Notes under the pieces: generated by a model
Databases searched by the model: none
Seen by the model: the letters and a program-made list of their open reading frames with translations, nothing else
What the model was told of the DNA's origin: nothing
Source of the DNA: Barnesiella sp. An22
GTDB taxonomy: Bacteria > Bacteroidota > Bacteroidia > Bacteroidales > Barnesiellaceae
Assembly: GCF_002159975.1 (NCBI RefSeq)
Contig: NZ_NFJR01000001.1
Span: forward strand, 310,001-374,000
Direction: 5' to 3'
Length of the DNA stretch: 64,000 nt
Shown: one piece after another, positions 41,939 through 52,188 of the stretch
Layout of the letters: every line of letters begins with the position of its first letter
How positions within the stretch are numbered: the stretch's first letter is position 1
Program-made: the position numbers and the translations under genes

Positions 41939-44128
41939 TTATCTGATAAAAAGCAGTTCGCGGTATTTAGGCAACGTCCACATCTGATCATCGACAATCA
42001 ATTCCAGTTTGTCGATATGGTAACGTATCTGTTCCAACATCGGGGCAATCGTGTCGTGGTAGGCTATGGCCTTCTCACGCTCATCGGCAATCTTGTTGGC
42101 CACCTTGCGGGCATCGATCATCGAGTCGACATGCTCCTTGATGTAGCTGGTATGCTCGGCAATCTTGCGGATAATAGCCAGATTCTCGGCCGAGAGTTCT
42201 CGAGTCTCCTCTTCCGAGAAGAGTCCGCGCATCTTATACACGTTGTCAATCAACTTGGTCTGATACTCGGTAGCAACCGGTACAATGTGGTTCATCACCA
42301 GGTCGCCCAATACACGAGCCTCGATCTGAATCTTCTTCGTGTAGGTCTCCCACTTCACTTCGTTACGAGCCTCGAGCTCCTTGCGGGTCATTACTCCGGT
42401 CGACTCAAACATCTTGATGCTCGACATCGAGAGGTAGTTGTCGAAGATTAGTGGAACACTCGTCTCGCAATCGAGCCCACGACGTTCGGCCTCGGCCTTC
42501 CACTCATCGCTGTAACCGTTGCCGTCGAAGCGGATAGGTTTGCTCAGTTTGATATACTTACGCAACACTTGAATGATAGCCGGAATCTTCTCCTCGCCTT
42601 TTCCAATCAGTTCGTCTACCTCGTTTTTGAAGATGACGAGCTGCTCGGCCACGGCGGAGTTCAACGCTATCATAGCGCTGGCACAGTTGGCCTCGGAACC
42701 TACGGCACGGAATTCGAAGCGGTTGCCGGTGAAGGCAAAGGGCGACGTACGGTTACGGTCGGTGTTATCGATAAGCAATTCGGGGATTTGCGGAATATCG
42801 AGTTTCATGCCATGTTTGCCCGAGAGCACTACCAAATCGTCGGCGGAACTCTCTTCCATGTGGTCGAGTACCCGACTCAACTGCGTACCCAGGAACGACG
42901 AGATAATGGCGGGCGGTGCCTCGTTCGCACCCAGACGATGGGCGTTGGTGGCACTCATGATCGAGGCCTTCAGCAAACCGTTGTGACGATAAACCGCCAT
43001 CAGCGTATTCACCACGAAGGTGATGAAGCGCAGGTTCTCTTCAGGCGTCTTGCCCGGCGACATCAGCAAGATGCCCGTATCGGTACCCAGCGACCAGTTG
43101 TTGTGCTTGCCCGAACCGTTGACACCCTTGAAAGGTTTCTCGTGCAGCAGCACTCTGAAGCCGTGCGTGCGGGCTACCTTACGCATGAGCGACATCACCA
43201 GCATGTTGTGGTCGACGGCCAGATTGCACTCCTCGAAGATAGGAGCCAGCTCGAACTGGTTGGGGGCTACCTCGTTGTGACGGGTCTTAACCGGGATACC
43301 CAGCTCCAGAGCCTGTATCTCGAGGTCTTTCATAAAGGCGGCTACCCGCGTAGGAATGGCACCGAAATAGTGATCCTCGAGCTGCTGGTTTTTCGAAGCT
43401 TCGTGTCCCATCAGCGTGCGACCGGTCAAGAGCAGGTCGGGACGGGCAGCATACAGACCCTCGTCGACCAGGAAATACTCCTGTTCCCAACCCAGGTAGG
43501 CCATCACCTTCTTCACGTCGGGATTGAAATAGTGACATACGTCGACCGCAGCCTTGTCGACAGCGCGCAACGCTTTGAGCAACGGGGCCTTGTAATCGAG
43601 CGATTCGCCCGTATAGGCGATAAATACGGTGGGGATACAGAGGGTATCGTCTACCACAAAGACGGGCGACGAGGGATCCCAGGCGCTGTAACCGCGGGCT
43701 TCGAACGTGTTGCGGATACCACCGTTGGGGAACGACGAGGCGTCGGGCTCCTGCTGCACGAGCAACTTGCCCGAAAATTCTTCCATCATACCCCCTTTGC
43801 CGTCATGTTCGACAAAGGCATCGTGTTTCTCTGCCGTGCCTTCGGTCAAAGGCTGGAACCAGTGGGTATAGTGGGTTGCACCCAGTTCCATCGCCCACTT
43901 TTTCATTCCGCGTGCTACCTCGTCGGCCATATCGCGGTCGAGGGTGGCACCGTGGTCTATCACATCGACCAAGCGGTTGTAGGTCGATGTAGGCAGATAC
44001 TTGAACATCTTCTCCCGATTGAACACATACTTGGCGAAATAGTCGCTCGGGCGTTCGTTGGGTACCGATACCTCTACCGGTTTTGCCTGAAAGGCTTTCT
44101 CTACTACTCTAAATCTCAACGTTGACAT
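41939..44128 (-). CDS. glnN: Glutamine synthetase type III
   Basis: ATP-dependent ammonia assimilation into glutamine. 729 aa, the size of GSIII (about 700-730) rather than GSI (about 450). Characteristic blocks are FQPLTEGTAEKHDAFVEH, NGGIRNTFEARGYSAWDPSSP, GWEQEYFLVDE (catalytic Glu), HNEVAPNQFELAP, GVNGSGKHNNWSLGTDTG and NRTSPFAFTGNRFEFRAVGS. Transcribed with asnB, gltD and gltB as the last gene of the operon; 60 bases separate it from asnB. Clustering implies nitrogen-status control, but no regulator site was identified. Confidence 0.97.
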   Translation of the reverse strand: MSTLRFRVVEKAFQAKPVEVSVPNERPSDYFAKYVFNREKMFKYLPTSTYNRLVDVIDHGATLDRDMADEVARGMKKWAMELGATHYTHWFQPLTEGTAEKHDAFVEHDGKGGMMEEFSGKLLVQQEPDASSFPNGGIRNTFEARGYSAWDPSSPVFVVDDTLCIPTVFIAYTGESLDYKAPLLKALRAVDKAAVDVCHYFNPDVKKVMAYLGWEQEYFLVDEGLYAARPDLLLTGRTLMGHEASKNQQLEDHYFGAIPTRVAAFMKDLEIQALELGIPVKTRHNEVAPNQFELAPIFEECNLAVDHNMLVMSLMRKVARTHGFRVLLHEKPFKGVNGSGKHNNWSLGTDTGILLMSPGKTPEENLRFITFVVNTLMAVYRHNGLLKASIMSATNAHRLGANEAPPAIISSFLGTQLSRVLDHMEESSADDLVVLSGKHGMKLDIPQIPELLIDNTDRNRTSPFAFTGNRFEFRAVGSEANCASAMIALNSAVAEQLVIFKNEVDELIGKGEEKIPAIIQVLRKYIKLSKPIRFDGNGYSDEWKAEAERRGLDCETSVPLIFDNYLSMSSIKMFESTGVMTRKELEARNEVKWETYTKKIQIEARVLGDLVMNHIVPVATEYQTKLIDNVYKMRGLFSEEETRELSAENLAIIRKIAEHTSYIKEHVDSMIDARKVANKIADEREKAIAYHDTIAPMLEQIRYHIDKLELIVDDQMWTLPKYRELLFIR

Positions 44129-44188
44129 ACTGTCTTAAATTTTATGGTTGGTTATTTATATAGCTTTCGTTTTACGATTCTCCGGTTT

Positions 44189-45862
44189 TTACTTTTTCCC
44201 GTAGGCCTCTTCGTGCACACCGGTCACGGCCCGGCCGCTCGGCTCGTTCATGTGGGCAAACGAGGCATCCCAGGCCAGGGCTTCGGCCGTAGAGCAGGCT
44301 ACGCTGGGTACACTGGGCACACTGCGGGCTGCACTTTCGCTGGGGAAATACTCCTCGAAAATCGAGCGGTAGTAATACTCCTCCTTGTTTTGCGGCGGAT
44401 TGATGGGGAAACGCTCGGCGGCGTGCTGCATCTGCTCGTCGCTCACGGCCTGTGCGGTGACGGTCTTCAGGGTATCGATCCAACTGTACCCCACCCCGTC
44501 GCTGAACTGCTCCTTCTGTCGCCAGGCCACCGTGTCGGGCAGCATGTCGGCAAAGGCTTCGCGCACGATGCGCTTCTCGATGGTCTTGCCGGGGCACATC
44601 TTGGCCTGCGGATTGAGCCGCATGGCCACGTCGAGGAACTCCTTGTCGAGGAACGGTACACGTCCCTCCACCCCCCAGGCCGAGAGGGCCTTGTTGGCCC
44701 GCAGGCAGTCATAGAGGTAGAGCTTCGACAGCTTCCGCACGGTCTCCTCGTGGAATGCCCGCGCATCGGGTGCCTTGTGGAAGTAGAGGTAACCGCCGAA
44801 TACCTCGTCGGCCCCCTCGCCGCTCAGCACCATCTTGATACCCATGCTCTTGATGACCCGAGCCAGCAGATACATGGGCGTAGAGGCGCGCACGGTAGTG
44901 ACGTCGTAGGTCTCGATGTAATAGATGACGTCGCGCACGGCGTCGAGCCCCTCCTGTATGGTGTAGTTTATCTCGTGATGTACGGTGCCTATATAGTCGG
45001 CCACCTCGCGAGCCTTGGCCAGGTCGGGAGCTCCGCGCAACCCGATGGCAAAGGAGTGGAGCTGGGGCCACCAGGCCTCCTTCTGTCCGTCGGTTTCGAC
45101 CCGTCGGGCAGCGAATCGCTTGGCTATGGCCGAGATTACCGAACTGTCGAGCCCGCCCGAGAGCAACACCCCGTAGGGCACGTCGCTCATCAGTTGCCGA
45201 CGCACGGCCTCCTCGAGCGCTTCGCGCAACTCGAATACCGAAGCGGGATTGTCCTTGACGGCATCGTAGCGGGTCCATTCGCGTTTGTACCAACGGACCA
45301 TCTTCTTCTCGCGGCTCGAATAGTAGTGGCCGGGCAGGAAGGGTTCGTAGCGCTCGCAGAAACCCTCGAGCGCCTTCAGTTCGCTGGCACAATAGAGGGT
45401 GCCGTCGCTGTCGTATCCGATATACAACGGAATGACACCTATGGGGTCGCGGGCGATGAGAAACTCGTCGCGCTCTTCGTCGTAGAGGGCAAAGGCAAAA
45501 ATGCCGTTCAACTCCTCCAGAAAGTCGATACCCTTGTCGCGGTAGAGTGCCAGTATCACCTCGCAGTCGCTACCCGTCTGAAACTCGTATTGACCCGCAT
45601 ACCGTTGCCGGATTTCGCGGTGGTTGTAAATCTCGCCATTGACGGCAAGCACCTGCTTGCGGTCGGGCGAGTAGAGGGGCTGGCCTCCGCTCTGAGGGTC
45701 GACAATCGAGAGTCGCTCGTGGGCCAGGATGGCCGAGCTTCCGCAATAGATGCCGCTCCAGTCGGGGCCCCGATGACGAATCTTCTTGGCCATGGCCAAG
45801 GCTTTCTTACGCCACTCGGGCGATTGGCTCTTAATATTGAATATGGCTGCTATTCCACACAT
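44189..45862 (-). CDS. asnB: Asparagine synthetase B (glutamine-hydrolysing)
   Basis: 557 aa. Class II glutaminase domain begins with the catalytic Cys2 (MCGIAAIFN). The glutamine-binding RLSIVDPQSGGQPL and NGEIYNH are present. The synthetase domain has the ATP-pyrophosphatase loop VLLSGGLDSSVISAI and SGEGADEVFGGYLYFHKAP. Converts Asp and Gln to Asn and Glu. Lies between gltD (37-base gap) and glnN, tying amide-nitrogen transfer to GS/GOGAT. Confidence 0.97.
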   Translation of the reverse strand: MCGIAAIFNIKSQSPEWRKKALAMAKKIRHRGPDWSGIYCGSSAILAHERLSIVDPQSGGQPLYSPDRKQVLAVNGEIYNHREIRQRYAGQYEFQTGSDCEVILALYRDKGIDFLEELNGIFAFALYDEERDEFLIARDPIGVIPLYIGYDSDGTLYCASELKALEGFCERYEPFLPGHYYSSREKKMVRWYKREWTRYDAVKDNPASVFELREALEEAVRRQLMSDVPYGVLLSGGLDSSVISAIAKRFAARRVETDGQKEAWWPQLHSFAIGLRGAPDLAKAREVADYIGTVHHEINYTIQEGLDAVRDVIYYIETYDVTTVRASTPMYLLARVIKSMGIKMVLSGEGADEVFGGYLYFHKAPDARAFHEETVRKLSKLYLYDCLRANKALSAWGVEGRVPFLDKEFLDVAMRLNPQAKMCPGKTIEKRIVREAFADMLPDTVAWRQKEQFSDGVGYSWIDTLKTVTAQAVSDEQMQHAAERFPINPPQNKEEYYYRSIFEEYFPSESAARSVPSVPSVACSTAEALAWDASFAHMNEPSGRAVTGVHEEAYGKK

Positions 45863-45899
45863 GACAAGGGTTGTTTTATGCTGTTCTATACTCCTGTTT

Positions 45900-47249
45900 C
45901 TATCGTTGGCCGGTAGTGCAATACCGGTCTATCTCCTGCGCGGCACGATGTCCCGAAGCGATACATTTGACTACCAGACTGGCACCCGAGGCGGCATCGC
46001 CGGCCACGAATACATTCTCCGGCAGGTCGGGCAACTGAGGCTTGAGGAATCCCATCGCCAGCAACACCAGGTCGGCCTTCAAAATCTCTTTCCGTCCCGT
46101 AGGCCGCATCTGCGGGCGACCGCCGTCGGGAGCCGGCAACCAGTCGACCTCCTCGACCTCGACGCCGCACACCCGCCCGTTCTCACCGATAAAGCGGGTG
46201 GACGAGAGGCTCCAGCGACGTACGCATCCCTCCTCGTGGCTGCTGCTGGTCTTCAGCACAACAGGCCACTGGGGCCAGGGTGTCGCGGGGTTGTATCCTA
46301 CGGGCGGCTTCGGCATGATTTCTATCTGGGTCACGCTGGCCGCACCCTGCCGGTTGCTCGTGCCTATGCAGTCGCTGCCCGTATCGCCGCCACCGATTAC
46401 CAGCACATCCTTGCCGCGTGCCGTGATGCGCTCTTCGTCGCTGAAGGTCTGCCCGGCCAACACCCGGTTTTGCTGGGCCAGCATCTCCATGGCAAAATGG
46501 ATACCGGCCAAGTCGCGCCCCGGAATATTGAGGTCGCGGGCCTGGGGCGTACCCGTGCAGAGACAGTAGGCATCGAAACCCTCGGGCAGATGGTCGAGCT
46601 CGACGACATGGTTCACCTCGAAGGTGATGCCCTCGGCCTCCATCACCCGCACCCGACGGTCGATGATGGGCTTGTGCAGTTTGAAGTTGGGAATACCGAA
46701 ACGCAACAGACCGCCCACATACTCCAGCTTCTCGAATACGGTCACGTCGTAGCCCAGCCGGTTGAGCCGATTGGCCACCGAGAGCCCGGCCGGGCCCGAC
46801 CCGATGACAGCCACACGCCTGCCGTTACGCTTGTAGTGGTGAGGCTTGACGAGCCCCTCGCGGAAGGCGGCCTCGATGATGGCAGCCTCGTTTTCGCGAA
46901 TGGTCACCGGCGCCTCCATGCTCAGGTTGAGCACACAGCTCTTCTCGCACAGCGCCGGACAGATGCGCCCCGTAAACTCGGGGAAATCGTTGGTCTGGGT
47001 GAGCAGCCTGTAGGCCTCGTCCCATCGGCCCCGATAGAGGGCATCTTGAAATTCGGGCGGGCGGTTGCCCAGCGGGCAGGCCCAGTGGCAGAAAGGCACC
47101 CCGCAATCCATGCAACGCGAAGCCTGCAGCTTGCGTTCGCTGGTGTTGAGGGTCTGCTCCACCTCGCCGTAGTCCGAAATACGGTCGTGTACGGGGCGAT
47201 ATCCGGCCTCCTGCCGGGGTATGGTTAAGAATGCTTTCGGGTTTCCCAT
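45900..47249 (-). CDS. gltD: Glutamate synthase small subunit
   Basis: 449 aa NAD(P)H-dependent FAD/Fe-S subunit that feeds electrons to GltB. N-terminal cysteine clusters (CMDCGVPFCHWACPLG, CPALCEKSC) bind 4Fe-4S centres. AVIGSGPAGLSVANRL is the FAD Rossmann motif, VIGGGDTGSDCIG the NADPH motif, and FVAGDAASGASLVV the C-terminal FAD block. 47 bases downstream of gltB. Confidence 0.97.
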   Translation of the reverse strand: MGNPKAFLTIPRQEAGYRPVHDRISDYGEVEQTLNTSERKLQASRCMDCGVPFCHWACPLGNRPPEFQDALYRGRWDEAYRLLTQTNDFPEFTGRICPALCEKSCVLNLSMEAPVTIRENEAAIIEAAFREGLVKPHHYKRNGRRVAVIGSGPAGLSVANRLNRLGYDVTVFEKLEYVGGLLRFGIPNFKLHKPIIDRRVRVMEAEGITFEVNHVVELDHLPEGFDAYCLCTGTPQARDLNIPGRDLAGIHFAMEMLAQQNRVLAGQTFSDEERITARGKDVLVIGGGDTGSDCIGTSNRQGAASVTQIEIMPKPPVGYNPATPWPQWPVVLKTSSSHEEGCVRRWSLSSTRFIGENGRVCGVEVEEVDWLPAPDGGRPQMRPTGRKEILKADLVLLAMGFLKPQLPDLPENVFVAGDAASGASLVVKCIASGHRAAQEIDRYCTTGQR

Positions 47250-47296
47250 AATGCTTTTATCTTGCTATATCTAATCGTTCGTTTTTTTCGATAGGG

Positions 47297-50200
47297 TTAA
47301 TAATCTCTCTGTACTTCGGCAATCTTCTCCTGGAGCTTGCGCATCTGCTCTTCGGCCAGAACCTTCTTGAACTCGATGGGGGTTACCTGGATAAACTCGT
47401 CGACATAGCGGTTCCAGTTGTCGAGCATCGTGCGGGCCAGCGACGAGCTGGTGTAGAAGTAGTGCTGGCGGATGAGTTCGTGCAGCTCCTTGCGGGCAGC
47501 CGCATCTTCCAGCAGCGAGAGCTCGACCATATCCATGTTGCAGAAGTAGTCGAACTTGCGGTTCTTGTCCCACACGTAGGCCACGCCGCCGCTCATACCG
47601 GCAGCGAAGTTGCGGCCCGTCTCGCCCAGAACGACTACCCGACCGCCGGTCATGTACTCGCAGCAGTGGTCGCCCACCCCTTCGACTACGGCAATGGCAC
47701 CCGAGTTGCGCACGGCAAAACGCTCACCGGCCCGGCCGTTGATGTAGACCTCGCCCGAGGTGGCTCCATAGAGCAGCGTGTTGCCGGCTATCGTATTGTC
47801 TTCGGCAGCAAAGGTGCTGCGCACCGGCGGGTGTACCGCAATGCGGCCGCCGCTCAACCCCTTGCCCAGATAGTCGTTGGCCTCGCCCTCGAGCCGGAAG
47901 TTGATACCCCGGGTGAGGAAGGCTCCGAAACTCTGTCCGGCCGAACCTCTGAACTTGACCTGAATCGTATCGTCGGGCAAACCGGCCTCGCCATACCGCG
48001 AGGCAATGGCCCCCGAGAGCATGGCACCTACCGAACGGTCGGTATTGCCGATGGTATATTCGAGCGAAACCTCGCGTCGGTTCTCGATGGCTTCGCGAGC
48101 GGCTGCAATCATGGTTACGTCGAGTACCCCGTCGATGTCGTGCTGTTGGGGCATGACCCGATGCAGGGCCGTACCGTTGTCGACCCGGTGCAACATGCGG
48201 CTGAAGTCGAGCAGCGAGGCTTTGGTACCCGGTTCGGCGGGAGCTATCTCAATCAGGTCGGTGCGACCCACGATGTCGTTCAACCGGGTGAAGCCCATCT
48301 CGGCCAGATACTCGCGCACCTCTTGGGCCAGGAACTGGAAGTAGTTAACCACGTACTGGTAGTGACCTCTGAAACGCTCGCGCAACTTGGGGTCTTGCGT
48401 GGCCACGCCCACCGGACAGGTATTGGCATGGCACTTGCGCATCATCACGCAACCCAGCACAATGAGGGCGGCGGTACCAAAGGCAAACTCTTCGGCCCCG
48501 AGCAACGCCATGCTGATGATGTCGCGCCCGGTTTTGAGCTGCCCGTCGGTCTGCAGGCGCACCTTGCCGCGAAGGCCGTTCAGCACCAGCGTCTGCTGCG
48601 TGTCGCTCAACCCGATTTCGGGCGGGATACCGGCGTAGCGCATCGACGAGGCGGGCGAAGCACCCGTGCCTCCCTCGGCTCCCGAGATGACAATCAGGTC
48701 GGCCTTGGCCTTGGCCACACCGGCAGCGATGGTGCCCACCCCGCTCTCGGCCACCAGCTTGACGCTGATTTGGGCCCGGGGATTGACATTCTTCAGGTCG
48801 AAGATGAGTTGGGCCAAATCTTCGATGGAGTAAATATCGTGATGGGGCGGCGGCGAAATGAGCGAAATGCCCGGTATCGAATGGCGGGTGCGGGCAATCA
48901 CTTCGTCGACCTTGAAGCCCGGCAACTGTCCACCCTCGCCCGGCTTGGCGCCCTGTGCCACCTTGATCTGTATCTCTTCGGCATTGACCAGATATTCGGT
49001 AGTGACCCCGAAACGACCCGAAGCCACCTGCTTGGTCTTGCTGCAGAGCGAAATGCCGTCGTAGGTCTCGTGGAAGCGGACCGAATCTTCGCCACCCTCG
49101 CCCGTGTTGCTGCGGGTTCCCAGTTTGTTCATGGCCAAGGCAAGCGCCTCGTGGGCCTCCTTGCTGATGGCTCCGAACGAGATGGCCCCCGTCACGAAAT
49201 GTTTTACGATCGACTCGACCGGCTCTACCTGGTCGATGGAAATCGGGTTGCGTTTGAAGCGGAAGAAGTCGCGCAGGAAGATGGGGCTCTCCTTGTGGTC
49301 TACCGCCTGGGTAAACTGTTTGAATTTATCGTAACTGCCCAACCGGGTAGCCAGTTGCAGCAGGCTGATGGTCTCGGGATTCCAGGCATGTTTCTCGCCA
49401 TCCTTGCGATAGGAGAACTGCCCGATGTAGGGCAAGGGCTCGTCCTCGTCGTCGAGCCGATAGCCGGCATCGTGGAATGCCTCGTAGTCACGGGCAATCT
49501 CATCGAGACGGATACCGCCCACCGACGAACAACGGGTACCGAACCAGCGGTTCAGCAGCTCTTCGCTCAACCCCACGGCCTCGAAAATCTTGGCACCGCG
49601 GTACGAACGTATGGTGCTGATACCCATCTTGCTCATGATTTTGTAGAGCCCCTTGCACACGGCCTTGATGTAGTTCTTCTCGGCCGTCTCGTAGTTCATC
49701 TGCACGTCGCCACGCTTTACCAGATCGTCGAGCACGGCAAAGACCATGTAGGGATTGATGGCGCTGGCACCGTAGCCCAGCAACAGGGCGGCGTGCATCA
49801 CCTCGCGTATCTCGCCGCTCTCGACCACCAGAGCCGTCTGCACGCGCTTCTGCACCGAAATGAGGTGATGGTGCACGGCACTCACGGCCAGCAGGGCCGG
49901 TATGGCGGCGTGGTCGGCATCGATGTCGCGGTCGGTGAGGACGATGTAGTTTACCCCCTCGTCGACCGACTCCTCGGCCTTGCGGCAGAGGGCAACGAGC
50001 GCCTCTTCCAGTCCGGTTTTTCCCCGCCCGGCCTCGAAGAGCATGGGCAGTTTCACCGTCTTGAATCCCTTATAGCGGATGTTGCAGAGAATATCCAGTT
50101 GGGTGTTGTTGAGGATGGGATGCGGCAACCGCACCATCTTGCAGTGGCTCTCGTCGGGCAACAGAATGTTGTTGCCCACAGCGCCGATATACTCGGTGAG

Positions 50201-51814
50201 CGACATGACCAGCTCCTCGCGAATGGGGTCGATGGGCGGGTTGGTCACCTGGGCAAACTGCTGTCTGAAATAGTTGAAAAGCGATTGCGGACGTTCGGAG
50301 AGAACGGCCAGCGGCGTATCGTTACCCATCGAGGCGGTAGGCTCCGACCCGGTGGTACACATGGGCGTGATGGTGCGCTCCACATCCTCGCGGGTGAAAC
50401 CGAAGGCGCGCAACTTGCGTTCGTAATCGTCGACGGTATTCACCACCTTGCGGCCGCTCTTGAGGGTATCGAGCTCGATGCGGTTCTCGGCCAGCCACTG
50501 ACGGTAAGGCCGGGCCGAGGCGAGTTGCTGCTTCAGCTCCTCGTCGTAATAGATGCGACCCTCCTGCGTATCGACCAGCAGAATCTTACCCGGTTGCAGG
50601 CGACCCTTCTCGCGGATGGTCTCGGGGGCGAAGCTGATGACTCCCGCCTCGCTGGCCACCACCATCATGTCGTTACGGGTAATCAGGTAGCGGGCCGGGC
50701 GCAGACCGTTACGGTCGAGCATTCCGCCGGCATAGCGGCCGTCGCTGAAGAGCAGGGCGGCCGGGCCGTCCCACGGCTCCATCAAAATCGAATGGTATTC
50801 GTAGAAGGCCTTCAGGTCTTCGCTGATGGGGTTCTTGTCGTTGAACGACTCGGGCACGAGCATGGCCATGGCGTGCGGCAGGCTCAACCCCGACTGCACG
50901 AAAAACTCGAGCACGTTGTCGAGCGACGCACTGTCGCTCATGTCGGGTTGCAGAATGGGACGGATGTCCTTTACCGGTCCCAACAACGGTGTGGAGAGCA
51001 CACTCTCGCGGGCCTCCATCCAACCCCGGTTGCCACGGATGGTATTGATTTCGCCGTTGTGCGCCAACAGCCGGAAGGGCTGGGCCAACCCCCAAGTGGG
51101 GAAGGTGTTGGTGCTGAAACGGGAGTGGACAATGGCCAGACCGCTGGTGAAATAGGGCTGCGTGAGGTCGCAGAAGTATTCGCGCACCTGCACCGACGAC
51201 AGCATGCCTTTATAGATGATGGTCTTGCTCGAAAGCGAGACGATGTAAAAATCCTTGTGCGAAACCCGACGCTCTATCTTTTTACGAATGAGGTAGAGCT
51301 TGCGCTCCAGGTCGTCGGCCTCGCCGGTGATAAAAATCTGCTTGATGTCGGGCTCGGTCTCGGCGGCGCTCTTTCCCAGAATCGACGAATTGACCGGCAC
51401 CGAACGCACGTGCATGAGCGAGAGCTTCTCGCGCTCGATCTCCTCGGCCATGATGTCGAGTATCTCGGTCTGATCCTTCAGGCTCTTGGGCAGAAACACC
51501 AGCCCCGTGCCATATTTTCCCTTCTCGGGGACCGGGATACCTTGCAACAAAATGAACTCGTGCGGAATCTGCAACAGGATACCGGCACCGTCGCCGGTCT
51601 TGTTGTCGGCGCCCTCGGCTCCCCGGTGCTTCATGTTCTCGAGCACCTTCAGGGCCGAATCGACCAACTCGTGCGACTTGTTGCCGTGGATGTTGACAAT
51701 CATACCTACTCCGCACGCATCGTGTTCGTTGGCCGGGTCATACAGACCGGTCAATCCCCTCTGCGCTGCTTTCTCCTTTATCTCTTTACCTTTGACAAAT
51801 GTAGTACCCTTCAT
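47297..51814 (-). CDS. gltB: Glutamate synthase large subunit
   Basis: 1505 aa from the ATG at 51814; an open frame upstream to 51904 crosses the predicted promoter and start of transcription, so it is not used. A propeptide of about 33 residues precedes the catalytic Cys in HDACGVGMIVNI, which becomes N-terminal after processing. Class II glutaminase domain, central domain, FMN-binding synthase domain (residues about 830-1200; GAEGGTGASPASSMRYAG, KCHANTCPVGVATQD supplying the 3Fe-4S cysteines) and the C-terminal beta-helix (GRAGERFAVRNSGAIAVVEG, GDHCCEYMTGG) are all present. Makes two glutamates from glutamine and 2-oxoglutarate. First gene of the nitrogen operon. Confidence 0.97.
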   Translation of the reverse strand: MKGTTFVKGKEIKEKAAQRGLTGLYDPANEHDACGVGMIVNIHGNKSHELVDSALKVLENMKHRGAEGADNKTGDGAGILLQIPHEFILLQGIPVPEKGKYGTGLVFLPKSLKDQTEILDIMAEEIEREKLSLMHVRSVPVNSSILGKSAAETEPDIKQIFITGEADDLERKLYLIRKKIERRVSHKDFYIVSLSSKTIIYKGMLSSVQVREYFCDLTQPYFTSGLAIVHSRFSTNTFPTWGLAQPFRLLAHNGEINTIRGNRGWMEARESVLSTPLLGPVKDIRPILQPDMSDSASLDNVLEFFVQSGLSLPHAMAMLVPESFNDKNPISEDLKAFYEYHSILMEPWDGPAALLFSDGRYAGGMLDRNGLRPARYLITRNDMMVVASEAGVISFAPETIREKGRLQPGKILLVDTQEGRIYYDEELKQQLASARPYRQWLAENRIELDTLKSGRKVVNTVDDYERKLRAFGFTREDVERTITPMCTTGSEPTASMGNDTPLAVLSERPQSLFNYFRQQFAQVTNPPIDPIREELVMSLTEYIGAVGNNILLPDESHCKMVRLPHPILNNTQLDILCNIRYKGFKTVKLPMLFEAGRGKTGLEEALVALCRKAEESVDEGVNYIVLTDRDIDADHAAIPALLAVSAVHHHLISVQKRVQTALVVESGEIREVMHAALLLGYGASAINPYMVFAVLDDLVKRGDVQMNYETAEKNYIKAVCKGLYKIMSKMGISTIRSYRGAKIFEAVGLSEELLNRWFGTRCSSVGGIRLDEIARDYEAFHDAGYRLDDEDEPLPYIGQFSYRKDGEKHAWNPETISLLQLATRLGSYDKFKQFTQAVDHKESPIFLRDFFRFKRNPISIDQVEPVESIVKHFVTGAISFGAISKEAHEALALAMNKLGTRSNTGEGGEDSVRFHETYDGISLCSKTKQVASGRFGVTTEYLVNAEEIQIKVAQGAKPGEGGQLPGFKVDEVIARTRHSIPGISLISPPPHHDIYSIEDLAQLIFDLKNVNPRAQISVKLVAESGVGTIAAGVAKAKADLIVISGAEGGTGASPASSMRYAGIPPEIGLSDTQQTLVLNGLRGKVRLQTDGQLKTGRDIISMALLGAEEFAFGTAALIVLGCVMMRKCHANTCPVGVATQDPKLRERFRGHYQYVVNYFQFLAQEVREYLAEMGFTRLNDIVGRTDLIEIAPAEPGTKASLLDFSRMLHRVDNGTALHRVMPQQHDIDGVLDVTMIAAAREAIENRREVSLEYTIGNTDRSVGAMLSGAIASRYGEAGLPDDTIQVKFRGSAGQSFGAFLTRGINFRLEGEANDYLGKGLSGGRIAVHPPVRSTFAAEDNTIAGNTLLYGATSGEVYINGRAGERFAVRNSGAIAVVEGVGDHCCEYMTGGRVVVLGETGRNFAAGMSGGVAYVWDKNRKFDYFCNMDMVELSLLEDAAARKELHELIRQHYFYTSSSLARTMLDNWNRYVDEFIQVTPIEFKKVLAEEQMRKLQEKIAEVQRDY

Positions 51815-51869
51815 CGGTTTACAGTTTCTTTTTATTTCGTCGTTCAAAATAAGCATTTCAATTTGCTTG

Positions 51870-51901
51870 CAAAAATAAATAACAGCTTTCAAAAACACAA
51901 A
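51870..51901 (-). promoter_or_regulatory. Promoter of gltB-gltD-asnB-glnN
   Basis: Minus-strand TTTG (51898-51901), a 20-base spacer and TATTTTTG (51870-51877), a good -33/-7 pair. Start of transcription expected near 51863, giving a leader of about 50 bases. Confidence 0.65.
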
Positions 51902-52040
51902 CATATTGTAGATTTATTTGCAAAATAATCTATTTACAGTAAAACCTCTTACTTTTTACTACACTATATAATAGCAAGATATAGAGCTCTTAATTTTTAT
52001 TAAAACCCTGGGGTATATCCCTCGGGAAAAAAATAATAGC

Positions 52041-52048
52041 TAACTTTG
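52041..52048 (+). promoter_or_regulatory. -7 promoter box for the thiamine operon
   Basis: TAACTTTG fits TAnnTTTG and lies just ahead of the riboswitch, so the transcript would begin at about 52055 and include the whole aptamer. Confidence 0.65.
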
Positions 52049-52055
52049 TGGTGTA

Positions 52056-52132
52056 ACAAAGGGGTGCCTAAAAGCGGCTGAGATCATACCCTATGAACCT
52101 GATACGGATAATGCCGGCGCAGGAATTGTTCA
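52056..52132 (+). promoter_or_regulatory. TPP riboswitch (THI element)
   Basis: Conserved segments in order: GGGGTGCC, the CTGAGATCATACCC pyrimidine-sensing loop and GAACCTGATACGGATAATGCCGGCG, closed by CAAAGG and GGAATTG flanks. It is 55-60 bases upstream of thiD and senses thiamine diphosphate. No clear terminator hairpin follows, so control of translation initiation of thiD is the likelier mechanism. Confidence 0.95.
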
Positions 52133-52188
52133 TAGTCCTATCTGTTTCGATACGGTTTTAAGCTACCCCCGAAGATAAAGCGAACCGT

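Noticed and set aside
51815-51904. Upstream extension of gltB by 30 codons
   Set aside because: It would cover the -7 promoter box and predicted transcription start, and the extension has no conserved residues; the ATG at 51814 places the catalytic Cys at a normal propeptide distance.
47462-51928. 1488-codon open frame antisense to gltB
   Set aside because: It mirrors the GC-rich third positions of gltB and has no recognisable domain; gltB on the other strand is certain.
52133-52188. Transcription terminator after the TPP aptamer
   Set aside because: No stable GC-rich stem followed by T residues was seen, so translation control is preferred.
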